Of a stretch of DNA of 64,000 nucleotides, positions 17,589 through 25,587 are shown one piece after another. The notes under the pieces were generated by a model that saw only the letters and a list, made by a program, of their open reading frames with translations, was not told the DNA's origin and ran no database searches. This DNA is from an uncultured Mollicutes bacterium (GTDB lineage Bacteria; Bacillota_I; Bacilli_A; Acholeplasmatales; Anaeroplasmataceae): contig UQFG01000004.1 of the NCBI GenBank assembly GCA_900540175.1, positions 49,335 through 113,334 of the forward strand. Reading direction: 5' to 3'. Numbering within the stretch: the first letter of the stretch is position 1; each line of letters starts with the position of its first letter. Position numbers and translations under genes: made by a program.

Positions 17589-17616
17589 AGTATAGCATAA
17601 AGCCTTTTAATTGCAA
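17589..17616 (-). promoter_or_regulatory. Promoter of uppS-ispH
   Basis: On the minus strand: TTGCAA (17611-17616), 16-nt spacer, TATACT (17589-17594). Confidence 0.6.
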
Positions 17617-17681
17617 TGTTTTTAAAAGAAGAGTGACTGAAAAACAGACTATGACATATGCTAAACTAGGTGAAGATACCG

Positions 17682-18386
17682 ATGAAATGTTTGGTATGTA
17701 TTCATGGATTGTTATCTGACAAAAAAGATTTCTCGTATTTGGCCAATGCTTTAAAATCGTATTACGATGCGATTGAATTAAGGGATATGCCCGGTCATGG
17801 CGATAATAAGGCTCCCTTTAAAACAGAAGCGATCGAACGGTTTTATTTGGAATTGTTGGAACATCTTGCCATCAAGTACGATGTGATTGATCTGATGGGA
17901 TATTCATTAGGCGGTGTGGTTGCCTGTTATTTGCAACAGCGCCGAAAAATACGGAAGTTGATTCTTTTGGCCCCGGCTTACCGCTACTTGAATTTAAAAA
18001 ATTATCCTTTTTTAGTACCGAAAGAAAAAAGGACAAAAAAAGAAACCCTTCCTTTAAAAAAACAAATGGCCTATTTATGGCGATTTCAAAGTGTTGTTCG
18101 GTCTTTATCGCATGGTTTTTCCATGATTGGCTGCGAAACCTTGATTCTTTGGGGAGATGAAGATTATTTGGTTAAAGAAAGTTCGGGAATGTTGCTGTAT
18201 CGTTTGGTTAAACATCCGAATCGTCGTTATTTGATTTTAAAAGGAATCAATCATTTTAATTTGCTTTTTTCCGCTCATACGTTGTTTGAAATTCAAAATT
18301 TTTTAAATGACGGAATAAATCCATCCCTTTTGGGGCATCGTAAAGAAGGAGGGGATAAGGATGATAGAAAAAATAGATGGATATAA
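17682..18386 (+). CDS. Alpha/beta-fold hydrolase
   Basis: The 234-residue protein has CLVCIHGLLSDKKDF (oxyanion region), MPGHGDN, the nucleophile elbow LMGYSLGGV (Ser75), an Asp in LILWGDEDYLV and a His in GINHFN, completing a Ser-Asp-His triad. It is probably a cytoplasmic serine esterase or lysophospholipase-like enzyme; the substrate is unknown. The start is set at ATG 17682, eight bases after TAGGTGA, rather than GTG 17670, which lies within that site. It overlaps the next gene by 26 nt. Confidence 0.8.
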   Translation: MKCLVCIHGLLSDKKDFSYLANALKSYYDAIELRDMPGHGDNKAPFKTEAIERFYLELLEHLAIKYDVIDLMGYSLGGVVACYLQQRRKIRKLILLAPAYRYLNLKNYPFLVPKEKRTKKETLPLKKQMAYLWRFQSVVRSLSHGFSMIGCETLILWGDEDYLVKESSGMLLYRLVKHPNRRYLILKGINHFNLLFSAHTLFEIQNFLNDGINPSLLGHRKEGGDKDDRKNRWI

Positions 18387-18792
18387 GCAATCCATTTGGG
18401 AAAAACAAAATCCATTACGGCACTTGAACCGGGATGGAATGGAACAGAATTTTAAATTTTTAAAAGGTAGTCAGGGACATAGTCCGGCTTATTTAGAGTG
18501 TTGTGCGTATGATTTGGAAGAAGAAGGTTATATTCTTTTTTCGGAAGAATTAAAAAAACTTGCCGCTAAAAAACGTCGGCTTTTAAAATGGAATCAATAT
18601 CCTTTTTACAGACTTCAAAATCCCATTCGTATGGTTTTATTACAGGCGGACGAGGACAAACGACTATCGGAAAAAATTCATGCTTTAATGAAAAGTAAAA
18701 AGAAATCAAAGCGAATGGGATTAATCAAACGTTTGATTCGAAAAGAAACGGCTTATTGCAACCGACTGGAAAAAGGATGCATCCATACTTAA
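18361..18792 (+). CDS. Uncharacterised basic protein
   Basis: The 143-residue product is not one I recognise. It has no signal peptide or membrane segment, is rich in Lys/Arg with a strongly basic stretch near residues 108-125 (MKSKKKSKRMGLIKRLIRK), and has a Tyr/Cys-containing centre (YLECCAYDLEEEGYILF). A strong AAGGAGGGG site precedes the ATG inside the end of the hydrolase gene, so it is very likely expressed and coupled to it. Nucleic-acid or membrane-surface binding would suit the charge but is only a guess. Confidence 0.65.
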   Translation: MIEKIDGYKQSIWEKQNPLRHLNRDGMEQNFKFLKGSQGHSPAYLECCAYDLEEEGYILFSEELKKLAAKKRRLLKWNQYPFYRLQNPIRMVLLQADEDKRLSEKIHALMKSKKKSKRMGLIKRLIRKETAYCNRLEKGCIHT

Positions 18793-18827
18793 AAAGACCA
18801 GAATGCTTTTGACATTCTGGTCTTTTT
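18791..18827. terminator. Bidirectional terminator between convergent operons
   Basis: AAAAAGACCAGAATG (18791-18805) pairs perfectly with CATTCTGGTCTTTTT (18813-18827), serving the hydrolase operon and, on the minus strand, clpB. Confidence 0.9.
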
Positions 18828-18828
18828 G

Positions 18829-20940
18829 TTAACGATTTAAAAGTCGTATTTCATGGTTGATGGCATCCAGTACATAAGGAATTTCCGGTTTGATATCGCC
18901 TTTGATGATTTTCGTGGCGATAAATGTTTCGATATATTTTTGTATGTATCGTTTGACTGGTCTGGCCCCATATTCTTCATTGTAACTTTGATCTAAAATA
19001 TACTGTTTCAAAGTATCGGTAAAAGTAATGTTGATGCCTTGCGATAAAAGCCGCATATCCAAATCTTTTAATAATTTTCCGACAATTTTGATTTGTACAT
19101 CTTTATGAAGCGGATGGAAAGTAATGATTTCGTCAATACGGTTTAAAAATTCCGGTTTGAAATTTTGTTTCAATAGGTCCTGTACCTGACGGTAACGATC
19201 TGTTTGATCGGAAAGAAGAAGAGAACTGCCTAAATTGGAAGTCATGATGATAATCGTATTTTTAAAATCGACGGTTCTTCCTTGCGAATCCGAAAGTCTT
19301 CCGTCATCTAAGATTTGTAACAGAATGTTGAAAACATCTCGATGCGCTTTTTCGATTTCGTCAAATAAGATGATCGAATAAGGATTTCTTCTGACTTTTT
19401 CGGTTAATTGCCCTCCTTCATCGTAGCCGATATAACCGGGAGGCGCACCAATCAATTTGGCGACGCTGTGCGGTTCCATGAATTCGGACATATCCAATCG
19501 GATGATATGGGATTCACTGCAGAATAGGGCATCGGCCAACGCTTTGGCCAGTTCGGTTTTACCGACACCGGTCGGTCCTAAAAACAGGAACGAACCAATG
19601 GGTCGGTTTTCGTCTTTGATCCCCGCTCTTTGCCGAATAATGGCATCGCTGATCAGTTCGACTGCTTCATCCTGACCGATTACGCGTTGTTTTAAGGTAT
19701 CGGCTAAATGAAGTATTTTTTCTTTTTCTCCTTGCATCAATTTTGAAATCGGAATATTGGTCCATTTGGCAACGACTTCGGTGATGGCTTCTTCATCGAC
19801 GGATTCGGACAGCAAATGATTTTCTTTGGAACGATTTTGATAATCGCTGATTTTTTGTTCTAAAGAAGGAATAACGGAATATTGTAATTCCGAAGCATAT
19901 TTATAATCTCCCTCATTAAATGCTTTTTCCAATTCAAATCGTTTTTGATCCAACTGCTTTTTCATCTCTTTGAACGCAGTCAATTCCTTTTTTTCCTGCT
20001 GCCATTTTTCCGTTAACGTTTTTTCTTCTTGTTCTAAGTCCCGTAACTCGGTTTCGATTGTTTCCAACCGTTTCTTAGAAGTCGGATCGGATTCTTTTTT
20101 TAAGGCCATTTGTTCGATTTTCAATTGAGTTATTTTTCGATCGCAATCATCTAGGACCGTCGGTTTGGAATCCAGTTCCATTCGGCAAGATGCGCAGGCT
20201 TCATCCACTAAATCAATGGCTTTATCCGGTAAAAACCGATCGGTAATGTAACGATTCGATAAGGTCGCGGCCGCTACAATGGCATTATCGGTAATCGCAA
20301 CACCGTGGTGCAATTCGAATCGTTCTTTGATTCCTCTTAAAATCGAAATGGTATCTTCAACCGTCGGTTCACTGACCAATACCTTTTGAAAACGACGTTC
20401 CAAAGCACTGTCTTTTTCAATGTATTCGCGATACTCTTTTAATGTGGTTGCTCCGATACAGTGGAGTTCTCCTCTGGCAAGCATCGGTTTAAGCATATTG
20501 GAAGCATCCAGTGCACCATCGGATTTTCCGGCTCCGACGATCAAATGGATTTCATCGATAAACATGATGATATTTCCATCGGAGTCTTTGATTTTATTTA
20601 AAACTGCTTTCAGCCTTTCTTCGAATTCGCCTCTGTATTTGGCTCCTGCAACTAAGGCACCCATATCCAGTTCGAATATTTCTTTGTCTTTTAAGGAGGA
20701 AGGAACATCATTGGCTACGATTCGTCTGGCCAATCCTTCGATAATGGCTGTTTTACCGACACCCGGTTCACCGATTAGAACAGGATTATTTTTGGTTTTA
20801 CGGGAAAGAATTTTAATAATCCGTCTGATTTCTTCATCTCTTCCGATAACCGGATCGATTTTCCCTTGTTTGGCTAGGGCTACGATATTTCGACCGTATT
20901 TTTCCAACACATTTTCTTCTTGATAATTTTGTTGTTCCAT
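18829..20940 (-). CDS. clpB: ClpB disaggregase lacking the N-terminal domain
   Basis: Hexameric AAA+ machine that, with DnaK, pulls apart aggregated protein. The 703-residue protein starts close to the equivalent of the internal start of the short E. coli isoform: [20 protein letters not shown] opens NBD1. Walker A GEPGVGKT, Walker B MFIDEIH, a full coiled-coil middle domain (about 250-385), then NBD2 with [10 protein letters not shown] and [18 protein letters not shown] follow. The usual N-domain of about 140 residues is absent; the upstream sequence is promoter and CIRCE, not a lost exon. It is transcribed alone under HrcA-type control. Confidence 0.94.
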   Translation of the reverse strand: MEQQNYQEENVLEKYGRNIVALAKQGKIDPVIGRDEEIRRIIKILSRKTKNNPVLIGEPGVGKTAIIEGLARRIVANDVPSSLKDKEIFELDMGALVAGAKYRGEFEERLKAVLNKIKDSDGNIIMFIDEIHLIVGAGKSDGALDASNMLKPMLARGELHCIGATTLKEYREYIEKDSALERRFQKVLVSEPTVEDTISILRGIKERFELHHGVAITDNAIVAAATLSNRYITDRFLPDKAIDLVDEACASCRMELDSKPTVLDDCDRKITQLKIEQMALKKESDPTSKKRLETIETELRDLEQEEKTLTEKWQQEKKELTAFKEMKKQLDQKRFELEKAFNEGDYKYASELQYSVIPSLEQKISDYQNRSKENHLLSESVDEEAITEVVAKWTNIPISKLMQGEKEKILHLADTLKQRVIGQDEAVELISDAIIRQRAGIKDENRPIGSFLFLGPTGVGKTELAKALADALFCSESHIIRLDMSEFMEPHSVAKLIGAPPGYIGYDEGGQLTEKVRRNPYSIILFDEIEKAHRDVFNILLQILDDGRLSDSQGRTVDFKNTIIIMTSNLGSSLLLSDQTDRYRQVQDLLKQNFKPEFLNRIDEIITFHPLHKDVQIKIVGKLLKDLDMRLLSQGINITFTDTLKQYILDQSYNEEYGARPVKRYIQKYIETFIATKIIKGDIKPEIPYVLDAINHEIRLLNR

Positions 20941-20987
20941 ACTAAAACCGCCTTTCTTGATTATTCGTCTTTCTTGAAGACAATTTT

Positions 20988-21015
20988 ATTATACTCCTTT
21001 TTTTGGCACTGTCAA
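20988..21015 (-). promoter_or_regulatory. Promoter of clpB
   Basis: On the minus strand: TTGACA (21010-21015), 16-nt spacer, TATAAT (20988-20993). The -35 box lies inside the CIRCE-like element. Confidence 0.75.
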
Positions 21016-21029
21016 TAATAGAGTGCCAA
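21003..21029 (-). promoter_or_regulatory. CIRCE-like HrcA operator of clpB
   Basis: Inverted repeat TTGGCACTC (minus-strand sense, 21021-21029) with a 9-nt spacer and CAGTGCCAA (21003-21011), close to the CIRCE consensus TTAGCACTC-N9-GAGTGCTAA. It covers the -35 box, so a bound HrcA would block polymerase. A sister site stands ahead of hrcA at 56531. Confidence 0.8.
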
Positions 21030-21053
21030 AAAAGTAAAAAAACTTTTTTAGGT

Positions 21054-21082
21054 TTGACAACCCATAGACTCTTTGCTATAAT
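21054..21082 (+). promoter_or_regulatory. Promoter of tRNA-Cys
   Basis: Consensus TTGACA (21054-21059), 17-nt spacer, consensus TATAAT (21077-21082), fourteen bases before the tRNA. Confidence 0.85.
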
Positions 21083-21095
21083 ATAAAAGCGTTAT

Positions 21096-21169
21096 GGCCC
21101 TGTAGCCAAGTGGTAAGGCACGGCACTGCAACTGCCCGACCATCAGTTCGAATCTGTTCGGGGCCTCCA
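21096..21169 (+). tRNA. tRNA-Cys (GCA)
   Basis: 74-nt cloverleaf: acceptor GGCCCTG pairs with CGGGGCC, D-arm AGCCAAGTGGTAAGGC, anticodon loop CTGCAAC with anticodon GCA, T-arm containing GTTCGAATC, and an encoded CCA end (21167-21169). Confidence 0.93.
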
Positions 21170-21210
21170 GTTGGAATTTGAAATTTTCTTAAAAGAAAAT
21201 TCTTAATAGG

Positions 21211-21279
21211 AAAAAAGAAAAAAGGTTGATTTATCAAGGCATTTTGGAGATACGATGAGTCAATCTTTTTTCTTTTTTT
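21211..21279 (+). terminator. Long A/T-rich hairpin, probable tRNA-Cys terminator
   Basis: A run of A with one G ending GGTTGA (21211-21229) pairs over 19 bp, with one wobble, to TCAATC plus a T-rich run (21260-21278); the loop is 30 nt. A second palindrome, AATTTTCTT/AAGAAAATT (21182-21201), lies just upstream. The rest of 21170-21480 shows only a TATAAT-like box at 21375-21380 ahead of the next gene. Confidence 0.6.
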
Positions 21280-21480
21280 CTTAAAGTGCCCATTTTCGAA
21301 TACGCACAGCCTCCTGAACAGTTTCTAAATTGCTATAAATCCAATCGAATATGGAAATTCCGATAAAAATACTTTATAATTAAAGTGGTAAAACGAAAAA
21401 GGGCGAGTTTATTAATAGATCGATCCTTTCGTTTGTAATGAAAAACCGATCGGAACAATGAGGGATGGAGGAATAGAAGA

Positions 21481-21909
21481 ATGGTAAAAAAATATTTGAT
21501 TACGGCAATTGTTTTTTTGGGAATCGGATTGGCTTTAGGTGTATTTTTCAGAGAATTTACAAAATATTTCGAGTATGATTTGATAAACAATCATACTTCT
21601 TTAAGTGCGATGCATGTTCATGCGTTGGTATTGGGATTTATCTTTTCTTTGGTTATGATGATGCTAGTGAAAGTATTTTGTATAGAGCGGTCGAAAATCG
21701 AACGAGTTGCCTATATTGCTTATGTCATCGGTTTGAGCATCGCATTGATCATGATGCTGATACGAGGAATTTTGCAGGTGGTTGATGTTGACTTTATGGC
21801 AAAAATCGATTCTGCGCTTGCGGGTATTGCGGGATTAGGACACATCTTACTCGGTCTTTCGCTCGTTTTGTATGTAATTTATTTATTCAAAGGAATAAAA
21901 GAACAATAG
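21481..21909 (+). CDS. DUF2871 family membrane protein
   Basis: The 142-residue protein has four predicted membrane segments (about 5-25, 45-68, 78-98, 115-136). The N-terminal GVFFREFTKYF and AMHVHALVLGFIFSL, with two His inside a membrane helix, are characteristic of the DUF2871 family, a small haem/copper-oxidase-like architecture of unknown function in Bacillota. GGATGGAGGAA lies upstream of the ATG. It stands alone between tRNA-Cys and the pectin-degradation block. Confidence 0.75.
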   Translation: MVKKYLITAIVFLGIGLALGVFFREFTKYFEYDLINNHTSLSAMHVHALVLGFIFSLVMMMLVKVFCIERSKIERVAYIAYVIGLSIALIMMLIRGILQVVDVDFMAKIDSALAGIAGLGHILLGLSLVLYVIYLFKGIKEQ

Positions 21910-21935
21910 AAGTAGTCGAAAGAAAAAAACAGTTT

Positions 21936-21984
21936 GGAAAAACGATATTCATTTGGAGTGATTTAAAAAGAATTTCGTTTTTCC
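21936..21984 (+). terminator. Putative terminator/inverted repeat after DUF2871 gene
   Basis: GGAAAAACGATATTC (21936-21950) pairs with GAATTTCGTTTTTCC (21970-21984), 14 of 15 bp. The rest of the gap to 22171 shows only a TATAAT box at 22130-22135. Confidence 0.5.
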
Positions 21985-22171
21985 GATTCAAACAAAAAAC
22001 AAACAAACTTAAAAGACGAAATAAATTTTAATTTTATGAGCGACATTTGTAACCTTTCGTCGGTTGATTTTAACGAACGAACGGATTATTTTGATAAGAT
22101 TGTCGCTTTTTTATTTTTGTAAAATAAGCTATAATGATAAATAAGAAATGAAAGGAAGGGAAACGATCGAT

Positions 22172-23488
22172 ATGAAATACAATGTACTGGATTTTGGCGC
22201 AGTTGGTGATGGAAAAACCAATGACGGCCGTGCCATTCAACAAGCGATTGATGCTTGCTGTAAGAGTGGCGGTGTGGTTGTTTTGCCGCAGAATCATACC
22301 TTTATCAGCGGAAGTATCGTATTGAAAAGCAATGTGGAACTTCATCTTGAAAAAAACGCTTGTTTGAAAGCCAGTGACCGGTTAAGTGATTTTGATTTAC
22401 TGAAGAAAAAGTCCATTCGGCGAGTCGAAAAACCGACTTGGGAAAATTGTGATTACAGCGGTAAACCGACCAAATATTTTTTGTATGCTTATCAAGCCGA
22501 AAACATCCAAATAACAGGAGAAGGCGTGGTTGACGGAAACGAAGAAATTTTTTACGGAACTGTCAGTCCTTATCATATCGACGGGTATTTTTATCCGCGA
22601 GTACCGCTCGTTTATTTTGAAGACTGCAAAAAAATAGCGATTTTAAATGTTACATTTCAAAAAAGTGCGTTTTGGACGACTCATTTGGTGGGATGTGAGG
22701 ATGTCTTGATCGATGGGTTGAAGATTTATAATAATCTTCGATTGGCAAATTGTGACGGAATTGATCCGGATCATTGTAAAAATGTTTTGATCCGCAACTG
22801 CACCATCGAGTCGGCCGATGATTGCATTGTATTTAAAACCACGAAAGACAACCATCAATATGGTCGGTGTTCCCATATTACAGTTGAAAACTGCCGGTTG
22901 ATTTCCACTAGTGCGGCCATTAAGTTCGGAACGGAAAGTGTGGATGATTTTACCGACATTACGGTTCGAAATTGTACGATTTTAAAAAGCAATCGGGGAA
23001 TTTCGTTTCAATTGCGGGATGAAGGTTCGATAAAGAATATCCGTTTTGAACATTTGAGGATCGAAACCAGACGGTTTTCGCCGGTTGAATGGTGGGGAAA
23101 AGGCGAAGGAATTTCGATTACCGCCAATCCCAGAAAGAAGAATCAACCGGTAGGAACTATTTCCGATGTACGCTTTTTTGATATTCAAATGGATTGTGAA
23201 AACGGAATTTTCATTTACGGCGATCCGACACAAAACATTTTTGATATAACGTTTGAAAATATCGAACTTCGTTTGAATCGGAAAACCAAATGGCCCCTAG
23301 ATACACACGATATTCGTCCATGTGAGGGAAACGGAACGATTGAAGGGCGCATGAATTTTATTAAGTGTGTTCATGCAAAGAACATCACTTTTCAAAAAAT
23401 GACCTATCAAGCGGATTCGGAAATGCAAAAAGAAATGAACGAGGCCTTTTGTTTGGAACACACCACCGGTATTCAGATGATCAAATAG
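22172..23488 (+). CDS. Glycoside hydrolase family 28 (polygalacturonase-like)
   Basis: The 438-residue right-handed beta-helix protein starts MKYNVLDFGAVGDGKTNDG, the standard GH28 opening. Catalytic-type acids appear in NCDGIDPD (Asp195) and SADDCIVFKT (Asp216, Asp217). The usual GHG histidine motif is replaced by TSAAIKFGTES, a variant I associate with GH28 side branches, so the glycan may not be plain polygalacturonate. There is no signal peptide, implying cytoplasmic work on imported oligosaccharides. ATG 22172 is chosen behind GGAAGGG. The next gene follows after 9 nt. Confidence 0.85.
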   Translation: MKYNVLDFGAVGDGKTNDGRAIQQAIDACCKSGGVVVLPQNHTFISGSIVLKSNVELHLEKNACLKASDRLSDFDLLKKKSIRRVEKPTWENCDYSGKPTKYFLYAYQAENIQITGEGVVDGNEEIFYGTVSPYHIDGYFYPRVPLVYFEDCKKIAILNVTFQKSAFWTTHLVGCEDVLIDGLKIYNNLRLANCDGIDPDHCKNVLIRNCTIESADDCIVFKTTKDNHQYGRCSHITVENCRLISTSAAIKFGTESVDDFTDITVRNCTILKSNRGISFQLRDEGSIKNIRFEHLRIETRRFSPVEWWGKGEGISITANPRKKNQPVGTISDVRFFDIQMDCENGIFIYGDPTQNIFDITFENIELRLNRKTKWPLDTHDIRPCEGNGTIEGRMNFIKCVHAKNITFQKMTYQADSEMQKEMNEAFCLEHTTGIQMIK

Positions 23489-23497
23489 GAGGAAAAA

Positions 23498-25357
23498 ATG
23501 AAAAAAGAAGAAATAACTCCTTTTAATGTGGTACTGGATCAACCGGATCGGGATAATCCGCTGAGTGTCGGAAACGGTAATTTGGCAGCGACAGTGGATG
23601 TTCTTGGAACTCAGACTTTTTATGAAACAGATGCCGCCATTCCGTTAACCGTTATGAGCAGTCTGTGTTTTGTGACGGATCCTGAGTTTTTTTTCGTTAA
23701 GCCTACCATTTATCAAGCACAGGATCATAAGGTTGGATACTGTACCGACGAACAAGGTCAAGAAGAGGCTTTTTACCATTTGCGCAGTTATCCGTATCGG
23801 TTTTCGTTTTTTATGTATGCGTTTTACCGCAACAAAGAAAAAGTAAGTCCGGCGGATATTGAACAAGTGCATCAGGAATTGGATTTATATCACGGAATCA
23901 TCGAGTCGGTATTTATCCTAAATGGCGAAAAAGTGAAAACCAAAGTCATGGTTGATGAACAAGATGATGTTTTACGGTTTGAAGTGGAAACAAATTGTAA
24001 GGGGTTGGATATCCGTATCGTGTTTCCCAAAACAAGTTCAAACAAAAGAGGAAGTTTGTATCCGAAAACGGATCCTTATCACTATGAGAACGGTAAAATC
24101 ATTCGGCAGACCGAACACGAACGATTTACAGCCTATTTAACAACCGATATGCCTGTTCAAGATCAAAAAGAATATCTTACGCTTTCGGTTGAAGGTCGGG
24201 GCTATTTTGAAATGGCGATTTTAAAACCAAATCGTTATTGTCATGATTTATCTGCTTATTTTAAACGAATCAAAGCGCATTTATTGCTTGCAAAAGATTC
24301 GGTTGATGCGCTTTTAGTAAAAGAATTCAACCGTCGGTTGGTTTTATCGCTTTATTTAGTAAAAGTGAATTCCGCCGGCCTTTTTCCGCCGCAAGAAACG
24401 GGACTGACTTTGAACAGTTGGTATTCCAAATTTCATTTGGAAATGCATCCGTGGCACAGTCTTTGGATGGTGGAATACGGTTTGGAAGATGTGTTTTTAA
24501 CTCAGTTGAACTATTATTTTTCTATTTTGGAACGAGCTGAAAAAAGAGCGGAAGAACAAGGCTACCAAGGTGCCAGACTTCCTAAAATGACGTCGTTTTC
24601 AGGAGAGGATTCACCCAGTTCAATCGGCTGTCTTTTATTATGGCAACAACCGCATTTGTTTTTGATGCTGGATACTTATTACCGAAAAACAAAGAACCAA
24701 GCCGTCCTTCAACGGTTTATGCCGCTTTTAAATGAGCTGATTTGTTTTTTGCAAAGTTTTGTATATTGTCAAAACGATGTCTATCATTTGGATTATCCGA
24801 TTATTCCCGCACAGGAATGTTTTGATCCTTTGAAAACAAGAGATCCGATTTTTGAAGTGGAATACGTCCGTTACGCTTTTGAAAAAATGATTTTCTTCTG
24901 TAAAGAACTGAAAAAACCGTATTCTAAGACATGGGAAGATATTGTCTTGAAAATGGTATGGCCGAAGATGCGAAACGGTTGTTATTTGGCAACGGCAGAC
25001 GAACAAGGAAAAAAGACTTATACGAAATTCGCCAAAGATCATCCACTCGTCTTGATGCCGTACAGTTTGTTTGAAAGCGATCGAATCGAACCGAAGGCGA
25101 TGAGTAAGACACTGGATCGTGTTTTAAAAACGTACGATTTGGAAGAAATGTGGGGATGGGATTTTCCGATGATGGCGATGTGTGCTTACCATTTGAATCG
25201 AAAAAAAGAAGCCTTATCGTTATTGCTTTACCCAACGGGTAAAAACATTTATATGAAAAACGGTCATAACCGTCAATCCGACCGGGATGATTTACCGCTT
25301 TATTTACCGGGGAACGGGGCTTTTTTATTGGCTGCTTCTTTGTTTTTGAATCATTGA
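23498..25357 (+). CDS. Six-hairpin glycosidase-like protein
   Basis: The 619-residue cytoplasmic protein begins with PFNVVLDQPDRDNPLSVGNG and has, in its C-terminal half, GARLPKMTSFSGEDSPSSIG, LLWQQPHLFLML, IPAQECFDP and WGWDFPMMAMCAYHLNRK. It ends NGHNRQ and LPLYLPGNGAFLLAA. This layout (N-terminal beta-sandwich, then an alpha/alpha six-barrel) matches uncharacterised proteins found in plant-polysaccharide loci and related to GH95/GH63-type folds. The exact bond cut is unknown. It is co-transcribed with the GH28 gene (AGGAGG in the 9-nt gap), so I infer joint processing of pectin-derived oligosaccharides. Confidence 0.7.
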   Translation: MKKEEITPFNVVLDQPDRDNPLSVGNGNLAATVDVLGTQTFYETDAAIPLTVMSSLCFVTDPEFFFVKPTIYQAQDHKVGYCTDEQGQEEAFYHLRSYPYRFSFFMYAFYRNKEKVSPADIEQVHQELDLYHGIIESVFILNGEKVKTKVMVDEQDDVLRFEVETNCKGLDIRIVFPKTSSNKRGSLYPKTDPYHYENGKIIRQTEHERFTAYLTTDMPVQDQKEYLTLSVEGRGYFEMAILKPNRYCHDLSAYFKRIKAHLLLAKDSVDALLVKEFNRRLVLSLYLVKVNSAGLFPPQETGLTLNSWYSKFHLEMHPWHSLWMVEYGLEDVFLTQLNYYFSILERAEKRAEEQGYQGARLPKMTSFSGEDSPSSIGCLLLWQQPHLFLMLDTYYRKTKNQAVLQRFMPLLNELICFLQSFVYCQNDVYHLDYPIIPAQECFDPLKTRDPIFEVEYVRYAFEKMIFFCKELKKPYSKTWEDIVLKMVWPKMRNGCYLATADEQGKKTYTKFAKDHPLVLMPYSLFESDRIEPKAMSKTLDRVLKTYDLEEMWGWDFPMMAMCAYHLNRKKEALSLLLYPTGKNIYMKNGHNRQSDRDDLPLYLPGNGAFLLAASLFLNH

Positions 25358-25452
25358 TTTTTCGGACTATTTTAATAGATATAAAAACGATTTTGATAGT
25401 TGTTTGTTCTTTCTTTGTTTACAATCAAGATAGAAGTCGTCGTTAGGAAAAA

Positions 25453-25473
25453 GTGCCGTTTGTAAGACGGCAC
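25453..25473. other. Perfect 7-bp hairpin
   Basis: GTGCCGT, a 7-nt loop, ACGGCAC. No plus-strand T run follows, but five A precede it, so it would be a better terminator on the minus strand. It may mark the end of the GH28 operon or protect its mRNA. The rest of 25358-25587 holds a cre-like site and no gene. Confidence 0.5.
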
Positions 25474-25490
25474 AAAATTAATTTTAAATT

Positions 25491-25504
25491 TGTAAGCGTT
25501 TTCT
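25491..25504 (+). promoter_or_regulatory. cre-like catabolite control site
   Basis: TGTAAGCGTTTTCT matches the CcpA operator consensus TGWAANCGNTNWCA at 13 of 14 positions. It lies 84 nt before the PL9 lipoprotein start, suggesting carbon catabolite control. Confidence 0.6.
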
Positions 25505-25587
25505 AAAATAACTGTTTTTCCGACGATGGAAGTCAATTTGCACACTTGACTGATACTTGATTGAAAAGGAGGAAAACATAATTTATT

